Source of the DNA: Cryomorphaceae bacterium
GTDB taxonomy: Bacteria > Bacteroidota > Bacteroidia > Flavobacteriales_D > Sanyastnellaceae
Assembly: GCA_016124575.1 (NCBI GenBank)
Contig: WGNM01000048.1
Location: 1-46,635 of the forward strand
Reading direction: 5' to 3'
Length of the DNA stretch: 46,635 nt
In this document: piece after piece, positions 15,089 through 23,352 of the stretch
Layout: every line of letters starts with the position of its first letter
How positions within the stretch are numbered: position 1 is the stretch's first letter
Translations under genes and position numbers: made by a program
Notes under the pieces: model-generated
Seen by the model: only the letters and a program-made list of their open reading frames with translations
The model's database searches: none
Told to the model about the DNA's origin: nothing

Positions 15089-15635
15089 AGCTTGCATCCT
15101 CCGTTTCGTTGTGCCACTTGCGCAGTTCTTCTAGCATTTCTTCCAATATCTCCAATCGCATGCGGTAATTCTGTATCATGGCTTCAATGATTTTTCCGCG
15201 ATCGGCGCCTCTACCGAGCTCGATGCACAGACTTTCATATTCCGATCGCAATTCTTCCACTGCCGTGAGGTATTCTTCACCTTCAGGGAATTTCTTCATT
15301 TCGTCTATTCTCTCATTCACTTCTGCGAGGTAATAGGCCTCTACCTCAGCCATCTCCTCGCTCACATTCGACAGTCGGAACATGGGCTGTCCGCTTTCGG
15401 CCACCTGCACCTCTTCGGGCTGATTCATCGTATATACATAGGCACCGAGCAATAGCACCACCATCGCTGCGGCAGCTCCCAAGGTCCATAACCAACGGAT
15501 AGGAACAAATCGTCCGCGGTCATGCGGCAGCGCTTCTTCAATTTGATCCCAAACCTTCGGGCTTGGCATCTCATCGTCGAAGGCGTCTCTATTATCCTCG
15601 ATAAATGATTTTATTTTATCCTTTTTCATTTCCAT
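15078..15635 (-). CDS. Probable anti-sigma factor, single-pass membrane protein
   Basis: A 185-residue protein with a cytoplasmic N-terminus of about 45 residues (IKSFIEDNRDAFDDEMPSPKVWDQIEEAL), one membrane helix (about 47-69, LWTLGAAAAMVVLLLGAYVY) and a helical, acidic C-terminal part outside the membrane. It overlaps the ECF sigma gene by 20 bases and follows it, the standard order for a sigma/anti-sigma pair. It lacks the zinc H-x-x-x-C-x-x-C anti-sigma motif, so the call rests on topology, the F-D-D-E-x-P-x-x-x-W-D-x-I segment common in Bacteroidota anti-sigma-like proteins, and position. The external coiled-coil-like helices (EVNERIDEMKKFPEGEEYL) may sense envelope state. Confidence 0.72.
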   Translation of the reverse strand: MEMKKDKIKSFIEDNRDAFDDEMPSPKVWDQIEEALPHDRGRFVPIRWLWTLGAAAAMVVLLLGAYVYTMNQPEEVQVAESGQPMFRLSNVSEEMAEVEAYYLAEVNERIDEMKKFPEGEEYLTAVEELRSEYESLCIELGRGADRGKIIEAMIQNYRMRLEILEEMLEELRKWHNETEDASYEV

Positions 15636-16170
15636 TCGTTATTAGCCATTCCGCCACTCGTTTTCTAGCGCGGTTGAGCTGTGACTTCGATGTCGACTCA
15701 GAAATCCCAAGTGCTTCACCAATTTCTTTGTGCGAGTAATCTTCGAAAACATAGAGTGTAAACACTGTCCGGTAGCCATCAGACAGTTCCTTCACAGCGC
15801 GTTTTACGTCATCTATTGTGTATTCATGCGTCTCTACATACGGCCCATCGTCCTCTATTTCTAGTCGATCTTCATCGATTGTATCAAAATGCAGTCGACG
15901 TTTCTTCAAACTGTTTATAGATGCGTTAACAACAATGCGTTTAAGCCAGCTGCCAACGCTTGCATCACCCCGAAAGGTAGACATGCTGCTGAATGCTTTT
16001 AAAAACGATTCTTGCAGCACGTCTTCAGCTTCTTCTCTGCTTTGCAGGATGCGAAATGCCGCGTTGTACATTGCCTTGGCGTAACTTTCGTAAAAGGCAC
16101 GCTGCGCCGCACGATCGCCTAACAGACATCGTTCAACCAGTTCATTTCGTACGTCGAGCGCTTGTTCCAC
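15616..16170 (-). CDS. ECF-type RNA polymerase sigma factor
   Basis: A 184-residue group IV sigma-70 factor. Region 2 (about 22-92) contains YNAAFRILQSREEAEDVLQE and SVGSWLKRIVVNASINSLKK for core binding and -10 recognition. Region 4 (about 125-176) contains ELSDGYRTVFTLYVFEDYSH and the helix-turn-helix IGEALGISESTSKSQLNRAR for -35 recognition. Regions 1 and 3 are absent, as expected. It is followed by an overlapping anti-sigma-like gene and preceded, 8 bases upstream, by an outer-membrane protein gene. The operon around it is likely its own target, in response to an envelope signal (inference). Confidence 0.93.
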   Translation of the reverse strand: MEQALDVRNELVERCLLGDRAAQRAFYESYAKAMYNAAFRILQSREEAEDVLQESFLKAFSSMSTFRGDASVGSWLKRIVVNASINSLKKRRLHFDTIDEDRLEIEDDGPYVETHEYTIDDVKRAVKELSDGYRTVFTLYVFEDYSHKEIGEALGISESTSKSQLNRARKRVAEWLITNGNEKG

Positions 16171-16178
16171 AAAAAGAT

Positions 16179-16817
16179 TTAGAATAGTCCAACCCGCAAG
16201 CCCATATTCACTCCCAATCCCGACATGTTAGCGTCGTTCAAGTTTGGCAAATCTACGTCGTAAACAAATCGGTAGCTAGCACCTGCGTAAATGCGGACGT
16301 AGTTTACCAAGTTAAGTTCGACATTCAATCCGGGTTCAGCGTAGAAGAAGAAATCCGTCCGATAAAATCCTGGGAAATCTTCGTAGTCTGAATTGTCGCC
16401 ATCTACCAGCGGGTAACGGCTCTCACCAACACCACCGCCACCAAGCAAAATTGGAACGGTAAAGTGGACAGCCTTCTCGCTAAAAAAGACGGGTTCTAGG
16501 GTCAATCCACCGTAACCCACATTGTAATACAGCGACTTTCCAAATTCATCGAAATTTGGAGAGGTGGTTTCAGTTACCAATCCATACCCGTGAAATCCGA
16601 GGTTCATCCCTCTTCCCAAAACCATGTTCAGCTCACCGCCAAGCATCAGCCCTCCTTGTTTGTTAAAGGTTGTCATCTTACCTCCAAAACCTATGAAGCC
16701 GCCGAGCGAAGGAGAATCTCCCAACAACGTCTGAATTGGCTCTTGACTATTTTGTGCCGAAGCGTTCAACATCCCTGCTGCTAGCAGGAAAGCAAAAAAG
16801 AATTTTACTTTTCTCAT
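16179..16817 (-). CDS. Small outer-membrane beta-barrel protein
   Basis: A 212-residue exported protein with signal peptide MRKVKFFFAFLLAAGMLNASA and, after residue 30, alternating hydrophobic strands rich in Gly and aromatic residues (for example GGLMLGGELNMVLGRGMNL and YNVGYGGLTLEPVFF), ending in LGVNMGLRVGLF. The final aromatic residue and strand pattern fit an 8-stranded-type barrel. Function unknown. Its ATG overlaps the stop of the head-GIN lipoprotein gene by one base (TAATG), and the sigma factor gene starts 8 bases after its stop, so it belongs to the sigma operon. Confidence 0.72.
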   Translation of the reverse strand: MRKVKFFFAFLLAAGMLNASAQNSQEPIQTLLGDSPSLGGFIGFGGKMTTFNKQGGLMLGGELNMVLGRGMNLGFHGYGLVTETTSPNFDEFGKSLYYNVGYGGLTLEPVFFSEKAVHFTVPILLGGGGVGESRYPLVDGDNSDYEDFPGFYRTDFFFYAEPGLNVELNLVNYVRIYAGASYRFVYDVDLPNLNDANMSGLGVNMGLRVGLF

Positions 16818-17521
16818 TATTCCATATCTATTACTTGTCCACTACCTGAAATATCTACATCCACATCATTCGGATTGCCCCAATAAAACACATCACCACT
16901 GCCGTCGATGTTGACGTTTAAGTACGATGAGGCATTTACGCGGACATTCCCGCTGCCGCTGATGTTGACTGTGCTTGTAACAACGGGCAAATACCTTGCA
17001 TCAACATCGCCACTGCCACTAATGCGCGCATTGAAAGCATTGGCCGACCCTGAAATTCGTGCATTTCCTGAACCATCAATCTCCAAATCCAATCCAACTA
17101 GCGCGCTGTACTGCAAGTCGATGTCGCCACTGCCATTCAATGTAACATCTGGGTGCGAGGCGATTAAATTCGCGGCATCAATACTCCCACTGCCATCAAG
17201 GGTGATATCATTCAAATAACTTTTTGAAATGTAAACCCGCACAGAAGTGTTGTTCTTGATGTGATTCTTCTCTTCGTATATCTCCAAGTAATCATTAAAA
17301 ACACGCGTCCGTATGTAAGGCAAGTGGTTCTCACCGGCCTCTACTTTGAGGGTAAAAGAATCATCTTGCAAGACGATCAGTTTGATATCTCCATCTACCG
17401 ATACCGCCGAATACGACGTATCAATGTCTCTGTATTCTGTAGTGAGCGCTCCTGGATCTTCTCTAAAAGCATTGCATGAAAACAAGAGGGGTGTTAGCCA
17501 AAGAAAATGAATGTACTTCAT
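16817..17521 (-). CDS. Head-GIN domain (DUF2807) lipoprotein, first gene of the ECF operon
   Basis: A 234-residue protein with a lipoprotein signal: FLWLTPLLFSC, the Cys at residue 16 being the likely lipidation site. The body is a putative auto-transporter adhesin head-GIN domain: at least seven [DNS]-G-S-G turns spaced about 20 residues (DGSGSIDAA, NGSGDIDL, DGSGNARI, SGSGDVDA, SGSGNVRV, DGSGDVFY, SGSGQVID), describing a right-handed beta-solenoid ladder. It should be anchored in a membrane facing the periplasm or surface. It leads the five-gene reverse-strand operon ending in the DUF4097-like gene, which has a similar fold, so both may bind the same envelope component. No sigma-dependent promoter could be assigned. 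Confidence 0.83.
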   Translation of the reverse strand: MKYIHFLWLTPLLFSCNAFREDPGALTTEYRDIDTSYSAVSVDGDIKLIVLQDDSFTLKVEAGENHLPYIRTRVFNDYLEIYEEKNHIKNNTSVRVYISKSYLNDITLDGSGSIDAANLIASHPDVTLNGSGDIDLQYSALVGLDLEIDGSGNARISGSANAFNARISGSGDVDARYLPVVTSTVNISGSGNVRVNASSYLNVNIDGSGDVFYWGNPNDVDVDISGSGQVIDME

Positions 17522-17629
17522 GGTAAAATTTTAACTGTTACACCACAATGACAGTTAGGATTTCAAAAGTTGCACGCATTGGAAATAAATTGTTGAAAAA
17601 AGGAACATTAAGACTAGGTTAAATTTCAC

Positions 17630-17637
17630 TACATTTG
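17630..17637 (+). promoter_or_regulatory. Possible promoter of the small RNA candidate
   Basis: TACATTTG is an exact TAnnTTTG -7 element. It is followed after 4 bases by the first hairpin of the RNA candidate. No good -33 element was found at normal spacing. Confidence 0.4.
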
Positions 17638-17640
17638 ATA

Positions 17641-17740
17641 CGTCGTGAGAACGACAGCTAGTAGTTAGTTATATCGTAGTGAATAATTACGGATAATTTG
17701 GTTAGATCGGACAGTCTTTAGGCTGTCCTTTCTTTTTTCT
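17641..17740 (+). ncRNA. Candidate small RNA with three hairpins
   Basis: A roughly 100-base unit between the head-GIN gene and dapF with no open frame. It starts just after a -7 element and holds three stems: GTCGT/ACGAC closed by a GAGA loop (17642-17655), TATCGTA/TACGGATA with one bulge (17672-17695), and GGACAGTC/GGCTGTCC with a TTTA loop (17709-17728), followed by the T-rich TTTCTTTTTTC. This is the layout of an independently terminated small RNA. Alternatively the last hairpin ends some other forward transcript. No known RNA family was recognised. Confidence 0.45.
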
Positions 17741-17781
17741 TATCCATTTTAAATCTTGTTTTTTACTTTAAATGAGGGTTG

Positions 17782-17789
17782 TACCTTTG
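17782..17789 (+). promoter_or_regulatory. dapF operon promoter (-7 element)
   Basis: TACCTTTG is an exact TAnnTTTG match, with TTG at 17756-17758 as a possible -33 element. Only four bases separate it from the GTG start of dapF, so the transcript would be leaderless or nearly so. Confidence 0.65.
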
Positions 17790-17793
17790 AACT

Positions 17794-18567
17794 GTGAAAC
17801 TTGAGTTTACCAAATACCACGGCACAGGTAACGACTTCATCATGGTCGATAACCGCCAATTGCGTTGGGTTCCAACTGCTGAGACAATAAAGATCATTTG
17901 CGATCGTCATTTTGGCATTGGCGCTGATGGTCTTATCTTGATAGAAACCTCTGCCGACAGTGATTTTCATATGAATTACTACAATTCAGATGGCAGTCAA
18001 TCGTTCTGTGGAAATGGCAGTCGGTGTGCGGTGCATTTCGCTAAAATGCTTGGCCTAGGTGAACAGACAGTAACATTCACAGCCATAGACGGAGAGCACA
18101 ACGCGCGGTGGGAAGGCGAAGAAGTTGCCATTCACATGAAAGACACCGCTTCGGTTGAGCACCTGCGCCCCCATCATTTTGCAAACACCGGTTCTCCGCA
18201 TGTTGTGAAATATGTTGACGACGTCAACGATGTCGAAGTCGTTCATGAAGGACGCTTGATTCGTTTCAGTGAGCGATGGAAAAAACTTGGGACAAACGTC
18301 AACTTCGTCGAAAAAACCGATGAATGTCTGATGGTTCGCACCTACGAGCGCGGTGTTGAAGACGAAACACTCTCATGCGGAACCGGCGTAACGGCAGTAG
18401 CATTGGTAGACTTCGACGTTTATGGAGGCGAAAACCAGCGCACAATTGAAACACCCGGTGGTTTCCTTCGTGTGATGTTTCAACCCAATGGAAAAGCGTT
18501 TACCGACATCTGGTTGATTGGGCCGGCAAAGAATGTTTTTACAGGCAGCATCGATATCGACCAATGA
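17794..18567 (+). CDS. dapF: Diaminopimelate epimerase
   Basis: A 257-residue cytoplasmic enzyme that converts LL- to meso-diaminopimelate for lysine and peptidoglycan synthesis. Motifs: FTKYHGTGNDFIMVDNR at the N-terminus, FCGNGSRCAVHFA with the first catalytic Cys, NTGSPHVV for substrate binding, and TLSCGTGVTAVAL with the second catalytic Cys. Length is typical. The start is GTG at 17794. It heads a long run of forward genes that overlap or nearly abut (to 26750), most concerned with the cell envelope. The next gene overlaps by 4 bases. Confidence 0.96.
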   Translation: MKLEFTKYHGTGNDFIMVDNRQLRWVPTAETIKIICDRHFGIGADGLILIETSADSDFHMNYYNSDGSQSFCGNGSRCAVHFAKMLGLGEQTVTFTAIDGEHNARWEGEEVAIHMKDTASVEHLRPHHFANTGSPHVVKYVDDVNDVEVVHEGRLIRFSERWKKLGTNVNFVEKTDECLMVRTYERGVEDETLSCGTGVTAVALVDFDVYGGENQRTIETPGGFLRVMFQPNGKAFTDIWLIGPAKNVFTGSIDIDQ

Positions 18568-19391
18568 TTCTCATCGCTGACAGCGGAAGCACAAAAACCG
18601 ACTGGCGACTGATACATGCGTCAGGACAAATAGAACAGTTCACTTCCATTGGTTTGAATCCGTTTCACCTTGCTGATGAAATGATTTTGGCGACGGTACG
18701 TGCCATTGCGGCTGACTGCCAACTCAACGTTCAAGAGCTATTTTTCTATGGTGCCGGCGTTGGGAGTAAAATTCAACACGCGCGGCTTTCAGAAATCCTT
18801 AAAACCGTTTTTAGCAACGCCAAAATCATCGTTGAACACGACCTATTGGGCGCTGCTCGAGCCGCTTGTGGCAAACAAAGCGGCCTGGCAGTAATACTCG
18901 GCACAGGAACAAATTCTTGTCTGTACGATGGCACTAAAATTACCGAACACATTCCCTCTGTCGGTTACATTTTGGGCGACTACGGTAGCGGTGCCGACTT
19001 GGGAAAAAGTTGGGCAAATGCTTGTCTGACCAGCTCCGCCGATGCCGCGTTGATCCAATCCTTTTACTCAGACTTCAACCTCGATGCTGACAAAATACTG
19101 CAAGGCGTTTACGCAGATAAACGTGCTCAGGCATTTCTGGCATCTTTCGCCCCATTTTTGGCTCAAAACCGCCACCACCCGTTTGTAGCAAATCTGGTTA
19201 CGGATGCATTCAACGAATTGTTTGAGCAGACACTAACCAAATACAGTTGGCACAAGCAGATTAACGTTTGCGGGTCAATCGGTCATATATTTAGAAACGA
19301 ATTGGCGCGAGCAGCAGAATTGCATGGTTGTGTTTTAGGCAACGTCATCCAATCGCCTATCGCCGCGCTTACTTTATATCACAGCGAATGA
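18564..19391 (+). CDS. BadF/BadG-type ATPase, N-acetylglucosamine kinase-like
   Basis: A 275-residue ASKHA-fold sugar kinase. The phosphate-1 loop is LIADSGSTKTDWRLI (residues 2-16), the phosphate-2/adenosine region includes LAVILGTGTNSCLYDG, and GYILGDYGSGADLGK fits the conserved G-D-x-G-S-G-x-x-[IL]-G segment of eukaryote-like GlcNAc kinases. Probable role: phosphorylation of N-acetylglucosamine released from peptidoglycan or chitin. It overlaps dapF by 4 bases and the next gene by 4 bases, so it is translationally coupled with peptidoglycan genes, which supports a cell-wall recycling role (inference). The exact sugar is unproven. Confidence 0.83.
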   Translation: MILIADSGSTKTDWRLIHASGQIEQFTSIGLNPFHLADEMILATVRAIAADCQLNVQELFFYGAGVGSKIQHARLSEILKTVFSNAKIIVEHDLLGAARAACGKQSGLAVILGTGTNSCLYDGTKITEHIPSVGYILGDYGSGADLGKSWANACLTSSADAALIQSFYSDFNLDADKILQGVYADKRAQAFLASFAPFLAQNRHHPFVANLVTDAFNELFEQTLTKYSWHKQINVCGSIGHIFRNELARAAELHGCVLGNVIQSPIAALTLYHSE

Positions 19392-20554
19392 AAAACACAT
19401 TCACGCTTGTATTTGCGATTTTTACCTTGGCTTCGAGTGCTCACCTCTTAACCAACGACGCATACATCTCCATCCTCACGTGTGAGCCAGGCGAAGAGCT
19501 GTATTCAGTTTTTGGTCACAACGCAATTCGCATTTACGAACCCGGTCAGTTCGACATCGTTTACAACTACGGCACATTTGAATTCAGCGACGACTTCTAT
19601 TTGCAGTTCGCCCAAGGGAAGTTGAACTACAAACTTTCTCGTTCAGGATTTCCCGATTTCAACTACGAATACCTCATGACCAATCGCGCGGTGGATGAGC
19701 AAATTCTCGCCCTCGATAGCTTAGACAAACAACGCTTGTTTGATTTGCTTGAAGAAAACTACTTGCCCGAGAACCGTTATTATTTGTACGACTTCTTTTA
19801 CGACAACTGCGCCACACGCATTCGCGACATGCTGGAAAAGGCTCTTGGAGATCGCTTGGAATGGCATTCTGAATTCCCTGAGAATGAGATTACATTCAGA
19901 GACATGATTCAACGCTACCTGGGCAACATGCACTGGGGCGATTTCGGAATCGATTTGGCACTTGGTATGCCTTGCGACAAACTTATGACGGCTAAGCAAA
20001 ACATGTTTCTGCCTGATGAGGTGATGTTCGAGGCTGATTTAGCAACACTTGACGGACATCCGCTAGTGCATGAAAAAAACGAATTGCTACTCAGTCAAGA
20101 CGATCTAAAAATGCCAAAAGGCACCAATTGGCCCCTCATATTGTCTATGATTGTTGCTTTGATAGCCCTTTTGGATCTCTTGCTTTTCAAATTGGGGAAG
20201 GTCAATACACTTTTCATCCCGCGCACCATACTCCTCATTTTCGGATTGTTGGGAGTTGCAGTTTTCTTGTTGTGGTTTGCAACCGATCACGTAACTACAA
20301 AAAACAACCTCAACCTCATTTGGGCTTCACCCTTGTATTTGCTTTTCCTCTATCGCCTTCGGGCAGCGCAAAACCAGCTTGCTTGGCAACACTGGTACTT
20401 TAAAATCACTGCGATAGTGCTCGCTTTGATGATCGTAACAGGTTGGTTTTGGCCACAATCTTTTCATCCGTCGTTTTACTTTTTAGCCGCTGCACCACTG
20501 TTTGTTGCAATTAGAATTGGCTGGGGAACAAAAAGTAAGGGAAAAACGATGTAA
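19388..20554 (+). CDS. DUF4105 (Lnb-type) membrane protein, probable lipoprotein N-acylation enzyme
   Basis: About 388 residues from the ATG at 19388, which overlaps the previous stop as ATGA; the longer frame starting at 19328 is unlikely. It has a signal-like N-terminus, then a periplasmic domain of about 240 residues with the DUF4105 motif ILTCEPGEELYSVFGHNAIR (Cys and His of the putative active site), YNYGTFEF and YDNCATRIRDM. The last 140 residues contain about five membrane helices. This architecture matches the Bacteroidota family recently linked to N-acylation of lipoproteins (Lnb), where Lnt is missing. Position in an envelope operon, directly before a lipoprotein gene, fits. Family call good; enzymatic role from knowledge of the family. 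Confidence 0.8.
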   Translation: MKNTFTLVFAIFTLASSAHLLTNDAYISILTCEPGEELYSVFGHNAIRIYEPGQFDIVYNYGTFEFSDDFYLQFAQGKLNYKLSRSGFPDFNYEYLMTNRAVDEQILALDSLDKQRLFDLLEENYLPENRYYLYDFFYDNCATRIRDMLEKALGDRLEWHSEFPENEITFRDMIQRYLGNMHWGDFGIDLALGMPCDKLMTAKQNMFLPDEVMFEADLATLDGHPLVHEKNELLLSQDDLKMPKGTNWPLILSMIVALIALLDLLLFKLGKVNTLFIPRTILLIFGLLGVAVFLLWFATDHVTTKNNLNLIWASPLYLLFLYRLRAAQNQLAWQHWYFKITAIVLALMIVTGWFWPQSFHPSFYFLAAAPLFVAIRIGWGTKSKGKTM

Positions 20555-20569
20555 AATTGTATCATCAGC

Positions 20570-22126
20570 ATGAAGAGCACCTCGACGATCGTTTTTATTG
20601 CCTTACTACTTGCCTTAGGTTGCAAACGCGAAGAACCAACAAGTTGGGATATCGACGCGCGGGTGCCCTTGTTGCGAGGCAGTTTGGGCTGGGAAGATCT
20701 GATTACTGACTCATTGCTTTCTACCGATGAAAACGGACTGTTGCACCTGCAATATGTGACTTCACTCATAAATTTGAATCCTGACACATTGGTTGCATTG
20801 TCTGACACAACCATCAAACGCGGATTTGTCCCACCATTTAGCGGCACCATTCCCATCCCTCCTGGCCAATCGGTATTCAGCCAGCAACAAAACATGGTGT
20901 TGGGTATTAACACCGCACAAATCAAAGAACTGATCATCGAGTCGGGAACCATGCAATATGAGCTAATGAGCAAGGTAAACGGGCCACTCGACCTATTCTA
21001 CGGCATTCCAGGTGCTACCATTGGCGGGACACCGTTTTCGCTTTCAACCACCACCGGTCCGGGAACTGTTGCCAATCCGTATTTCGAATCGGGCACCATC
21101 GACCTTTCAGGCTATACGTTCGATTTGACGGGCACAACAGGTGGTTCTAGCAACCGATTGGCCTTTTCTCTGCAAGCAGATATTTCAAGCACAGCGGCTG
21201 GAAACATCTCTGTAAGTGCGAACGACAGCCTGACCGTCAGACTGCGCTTTACCGATTTAAAGGTGGCATATGCACGTGGTTATTTCGGTAACATTTTGAG
21301 CGATATCAACCAACAAATAGACATCGCACCGCTCTCGGCCATCGCCGGAGGAAATTTGAATTTGCAAGAACTATCTTTCGATCTGGAGATTGAAAACTAC
21401 GTAGGTGCCGATATCCAATTGAAAATCGATGCCTTAAAAGGCGTCCGTGGAAACAATTTTGTGTCGCTCAACCACCAAGTCATTGGCTCAACAATAAACA
21501 TCACCCGCGCCATTGATTTGGGAAATTCCATTCAAGAAAGCACTCATGCTTATCAAATAAATCAGAACAATTCAAATGTTGTTGAATTATTCAATTTGCT
21601 TCCTGAAGCGCTCGACATTGCAGGATCAATTGAACTCAACCCACTCGGAGATGTTTCTGGCGGCAACGATTTTATCTACCCCGCTCAACCTATAAAAGCG
21701 GCTATCAACCTCGATATCCCTCTTTGTGTTGGTGTGAACGGTGTCGTTTTTCTTGATACCCTCGAAACTCAACCCATCGACATCCCTTCAACATCAGGCA
21801 CGCTGTTTTTACTCGCAGAAAATGGATTCCCGATGTCGGTATCGCTATCTTTTTCATTTTTGACAACCAACGGAGAAGAGATTGTCTTGGCATCCAATCA
21901 AAGCATATTCAGCGCTGAAACCGATGTGTTTGGATACAGTCAAACACCTACTACAATAAATCTTGGCATCAACCTCACCAACGAACAGATTGAGAGCATA
22001 AAAGAGGGTGGACAAATCATTATCAAGGCCACGGCCAATTCATCAGGCATTGTGAAATTCAACGGGTCAGAGCGACTTGACATTCGCATCCTCGCTGCAG
22101 CGAGAACGGAAATAAGCTACGAATGA
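20570..22126 (+). CDS. Large lipoprotein of unknown function
   Basis: A 518-residue exported lipoprotein with signal STIVFIALLLALGC, Cys18 being the likely lipidation site, followed by KREEPTSWDIDARVPLL. The body is beta-rich, with many Ile/Leu/Asn/Gly strands and no membrane helix. I do not recognise a named domain. It is probably held at the outer membrane. It starts 15 bases after the Lnb-like gene, and the DUF5723 gene downstream overlaps its stop by 4 bases (ATGA). The tight pairing of a surface lipoprotein with a predicted outer-membrane protein suggests the two act as one complex (inference). Confidence 0.72.
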   Translation: MKSTSTIVFIALLLALGCKREEPTSWDIDARVPLLRGSLGWEDLITDSLLSTDENGLLHLQYVTSLINLNPDTLVALSDTTIKRGFVPPFSGTIPIPPGQSVFSQQQNMVLGINTAQIKELIIESGTMQYELMSKVNGPLDLFYGIPGATIGGTPFSLSTTTGPGTVANPYFESGTIDLSGYTFDLTGTTGGSSNRLAFSLQADISSTAAGNISVSANDSLTVRLRFTDLKVAYARGYFGNILSDINQQIDIAPLSAIAGGNLNLQELSFDLEIENYVGADIQLKIDALKGVRGNNFVSLNHQVIGSTINITRAIDLGNSIQESTHAYQINQNNSNVVELFNLLPEALDIAGSIELNPLGDVSGGNDFIYPAQPIKAAINLDIPLCVGVNGVVFLDTLETQPIDIPSTSGTLFLLAENGFPMSVSLSFSFLTTNGEEIVLASNQSIFSAETDVFGYSQTPTTINLGINLTNEQIESIKEGGQIIIKATANSSGIVKFNGSERLDIRILAAARTEISYE

Positions 22127-23352
22127 GGATCTTTTTAATCATCGGAATCTGTCTGACGTCCGTCGGATTGAACGCTCAAAAACTACTTTTGATGGGTGCC
22201 GATTCTTCATTTCGATCGGCTGCTGTTATGATCACTCTGGATGGCGATGGCGAAATCCGCTCGAACACCATTCAGAATGCCTTTATGGATAAATTGGTTT
22301 TCGGCGGACACATCGATCGGGGATTGATCGATGCCCAAGAAAAGCACATGAACGATGTGAACATGCTCGGAGGAAATTTCAGAGGAAATTTAACCATGAG
22401 GCTGATGTCTGACAGTTTGTTCCGCAACCCAAATTGGAGTTGGCAAGTCACCATGGGCTCGCGCACATTACTTGAAACAACCTTTTCTAAAGACCTCTTT
22501 CACCTCGCTTTTACGGGGAATGCTGATTTCTTAGACGAGTATGCCTTTCTAAGTAGCACCGGCTTATTGCTCACCAATTACCAAAAATTGGGCGCTGGTA
22601 TTTTCCACAAAGAATCGCTGAGTGGGTTTACTGTAAGTGTAGTAAACGGACAATCATACGACGCATTCAATCTCGAATTGGGGAAACTTTTCACATCCGC
22701 CGAAGGCGATTCTTTGGCATTTAGCTACCTTACTTCGTCTACCAGATCAGACACCAGCGTTAGTGGGTTGGGGTCAGGACCGGGCATTGGGGTGGCCTTC
22801 GACGGCGTTTTGAACTTCAAACAAGGTGAGTCTGGATACATTCAACTTGCACTGCACGACTTTGGTTTCGTTTCATGGAACAACGCTACACTCGTTGGCA
22901 ACAATGAGGGAACTATGAATTGGACAGGCCTGGAGCTCACCGATATTCTGAACGACGACAGCACGCTACCGTCTTTTACCGACTCGCTGACAATTAACGA
23001 AAAACCAGGATCGACAAAACGTTGGTTACCAGGTAGTTTCGATGCACGCATCATGCGGAAAATCGGACAATCGGCATTTTATGAAATTGGATTTGCCATT
23101 CGACCTGTAATCGCATACAACCCCATGTTATTCGCTGGTTACCATCACAACTTCAATGAAAAAACTTTGGTTGGTGCTACTGGTACTTACGGGGGGTACG
23201 GCAGACTGAGATTTGGTTTGTCGGTGGAACACCTTTTTGGAAAATCTGTATACCTCGCCATTGGAACATCCGATGTTTACGGCGCTGCATCTGGCAAAGG
23301 ATACGGAAGAGACGCTTATTTGAAAGTCAACTATTCGATATTTAGAAAATGA
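22123..23352 (+). CDS. DUF5723-like outer-membrane protein
   Basis: A 409-residue exported protein (signal MRIFLIIGICLTSVGLNAQ). The mature part matches the DUF5723 pattern common in Bacteroidota: LLMGADSSFRSAAVMITLDG near the N-terminus, then a beta-barrel-like series of strands with an LNFKQGESGYIQLALHDFGF segment, SWNNAT, and a C-terminal stretch ending YLKVNYSIFRK. Function unknown, expected in the outer membrane. It overlaps the preceding lipoprotein gene by 4 bases and kdsA by 4 bases, so translation of the three is coupled. Related genes are frequently found in T9SS-bearing bacteria, but no specific role is established. Confidence 0.7.
   Translation: MRIFLIIGICLTSVGLNAQKLLLMGADSSFRSAAVMITLDGDGEIRSNTIQNAFMDKLVFGGHIDRGLIDAQEKHMNDVNMLGGNFRGNLTMRLMSDSLFRNPNWSWQVTMGSRTLLETTFSKDLFHLAFTGNADFLDEYAFLSSTGLLLTNYQKLGAGIFHKESLSGFTVSVVNGQSYDAFNLELGKLFTSAEGDSLAFSYLTSSTRSDTSVSGLGSGPGIGVAFDGVLNFKQGESGYIQLALHDFGFVSWNNATLVGNNEGTMNWTGLELTDILNDDSTLPSFTDSLTINEKPGSTKRWLPGSFDARIMRKIGQSAFYEIGFAIRPVIAYNPMLFAGYHHNFNEKTLVGATGTYGGYGRLRFGLSVEHLFGKSVYLAIGTSDVYGAASGKGYGRDAYLKVNYSIFRK

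Noticed and set aside
16817-17521. GSG repeats of the head-GIN gene as a DNA tandem repeat
   Set aside because: The repeats are at protein level with varied codons; no DNA-level tandem array is seen.
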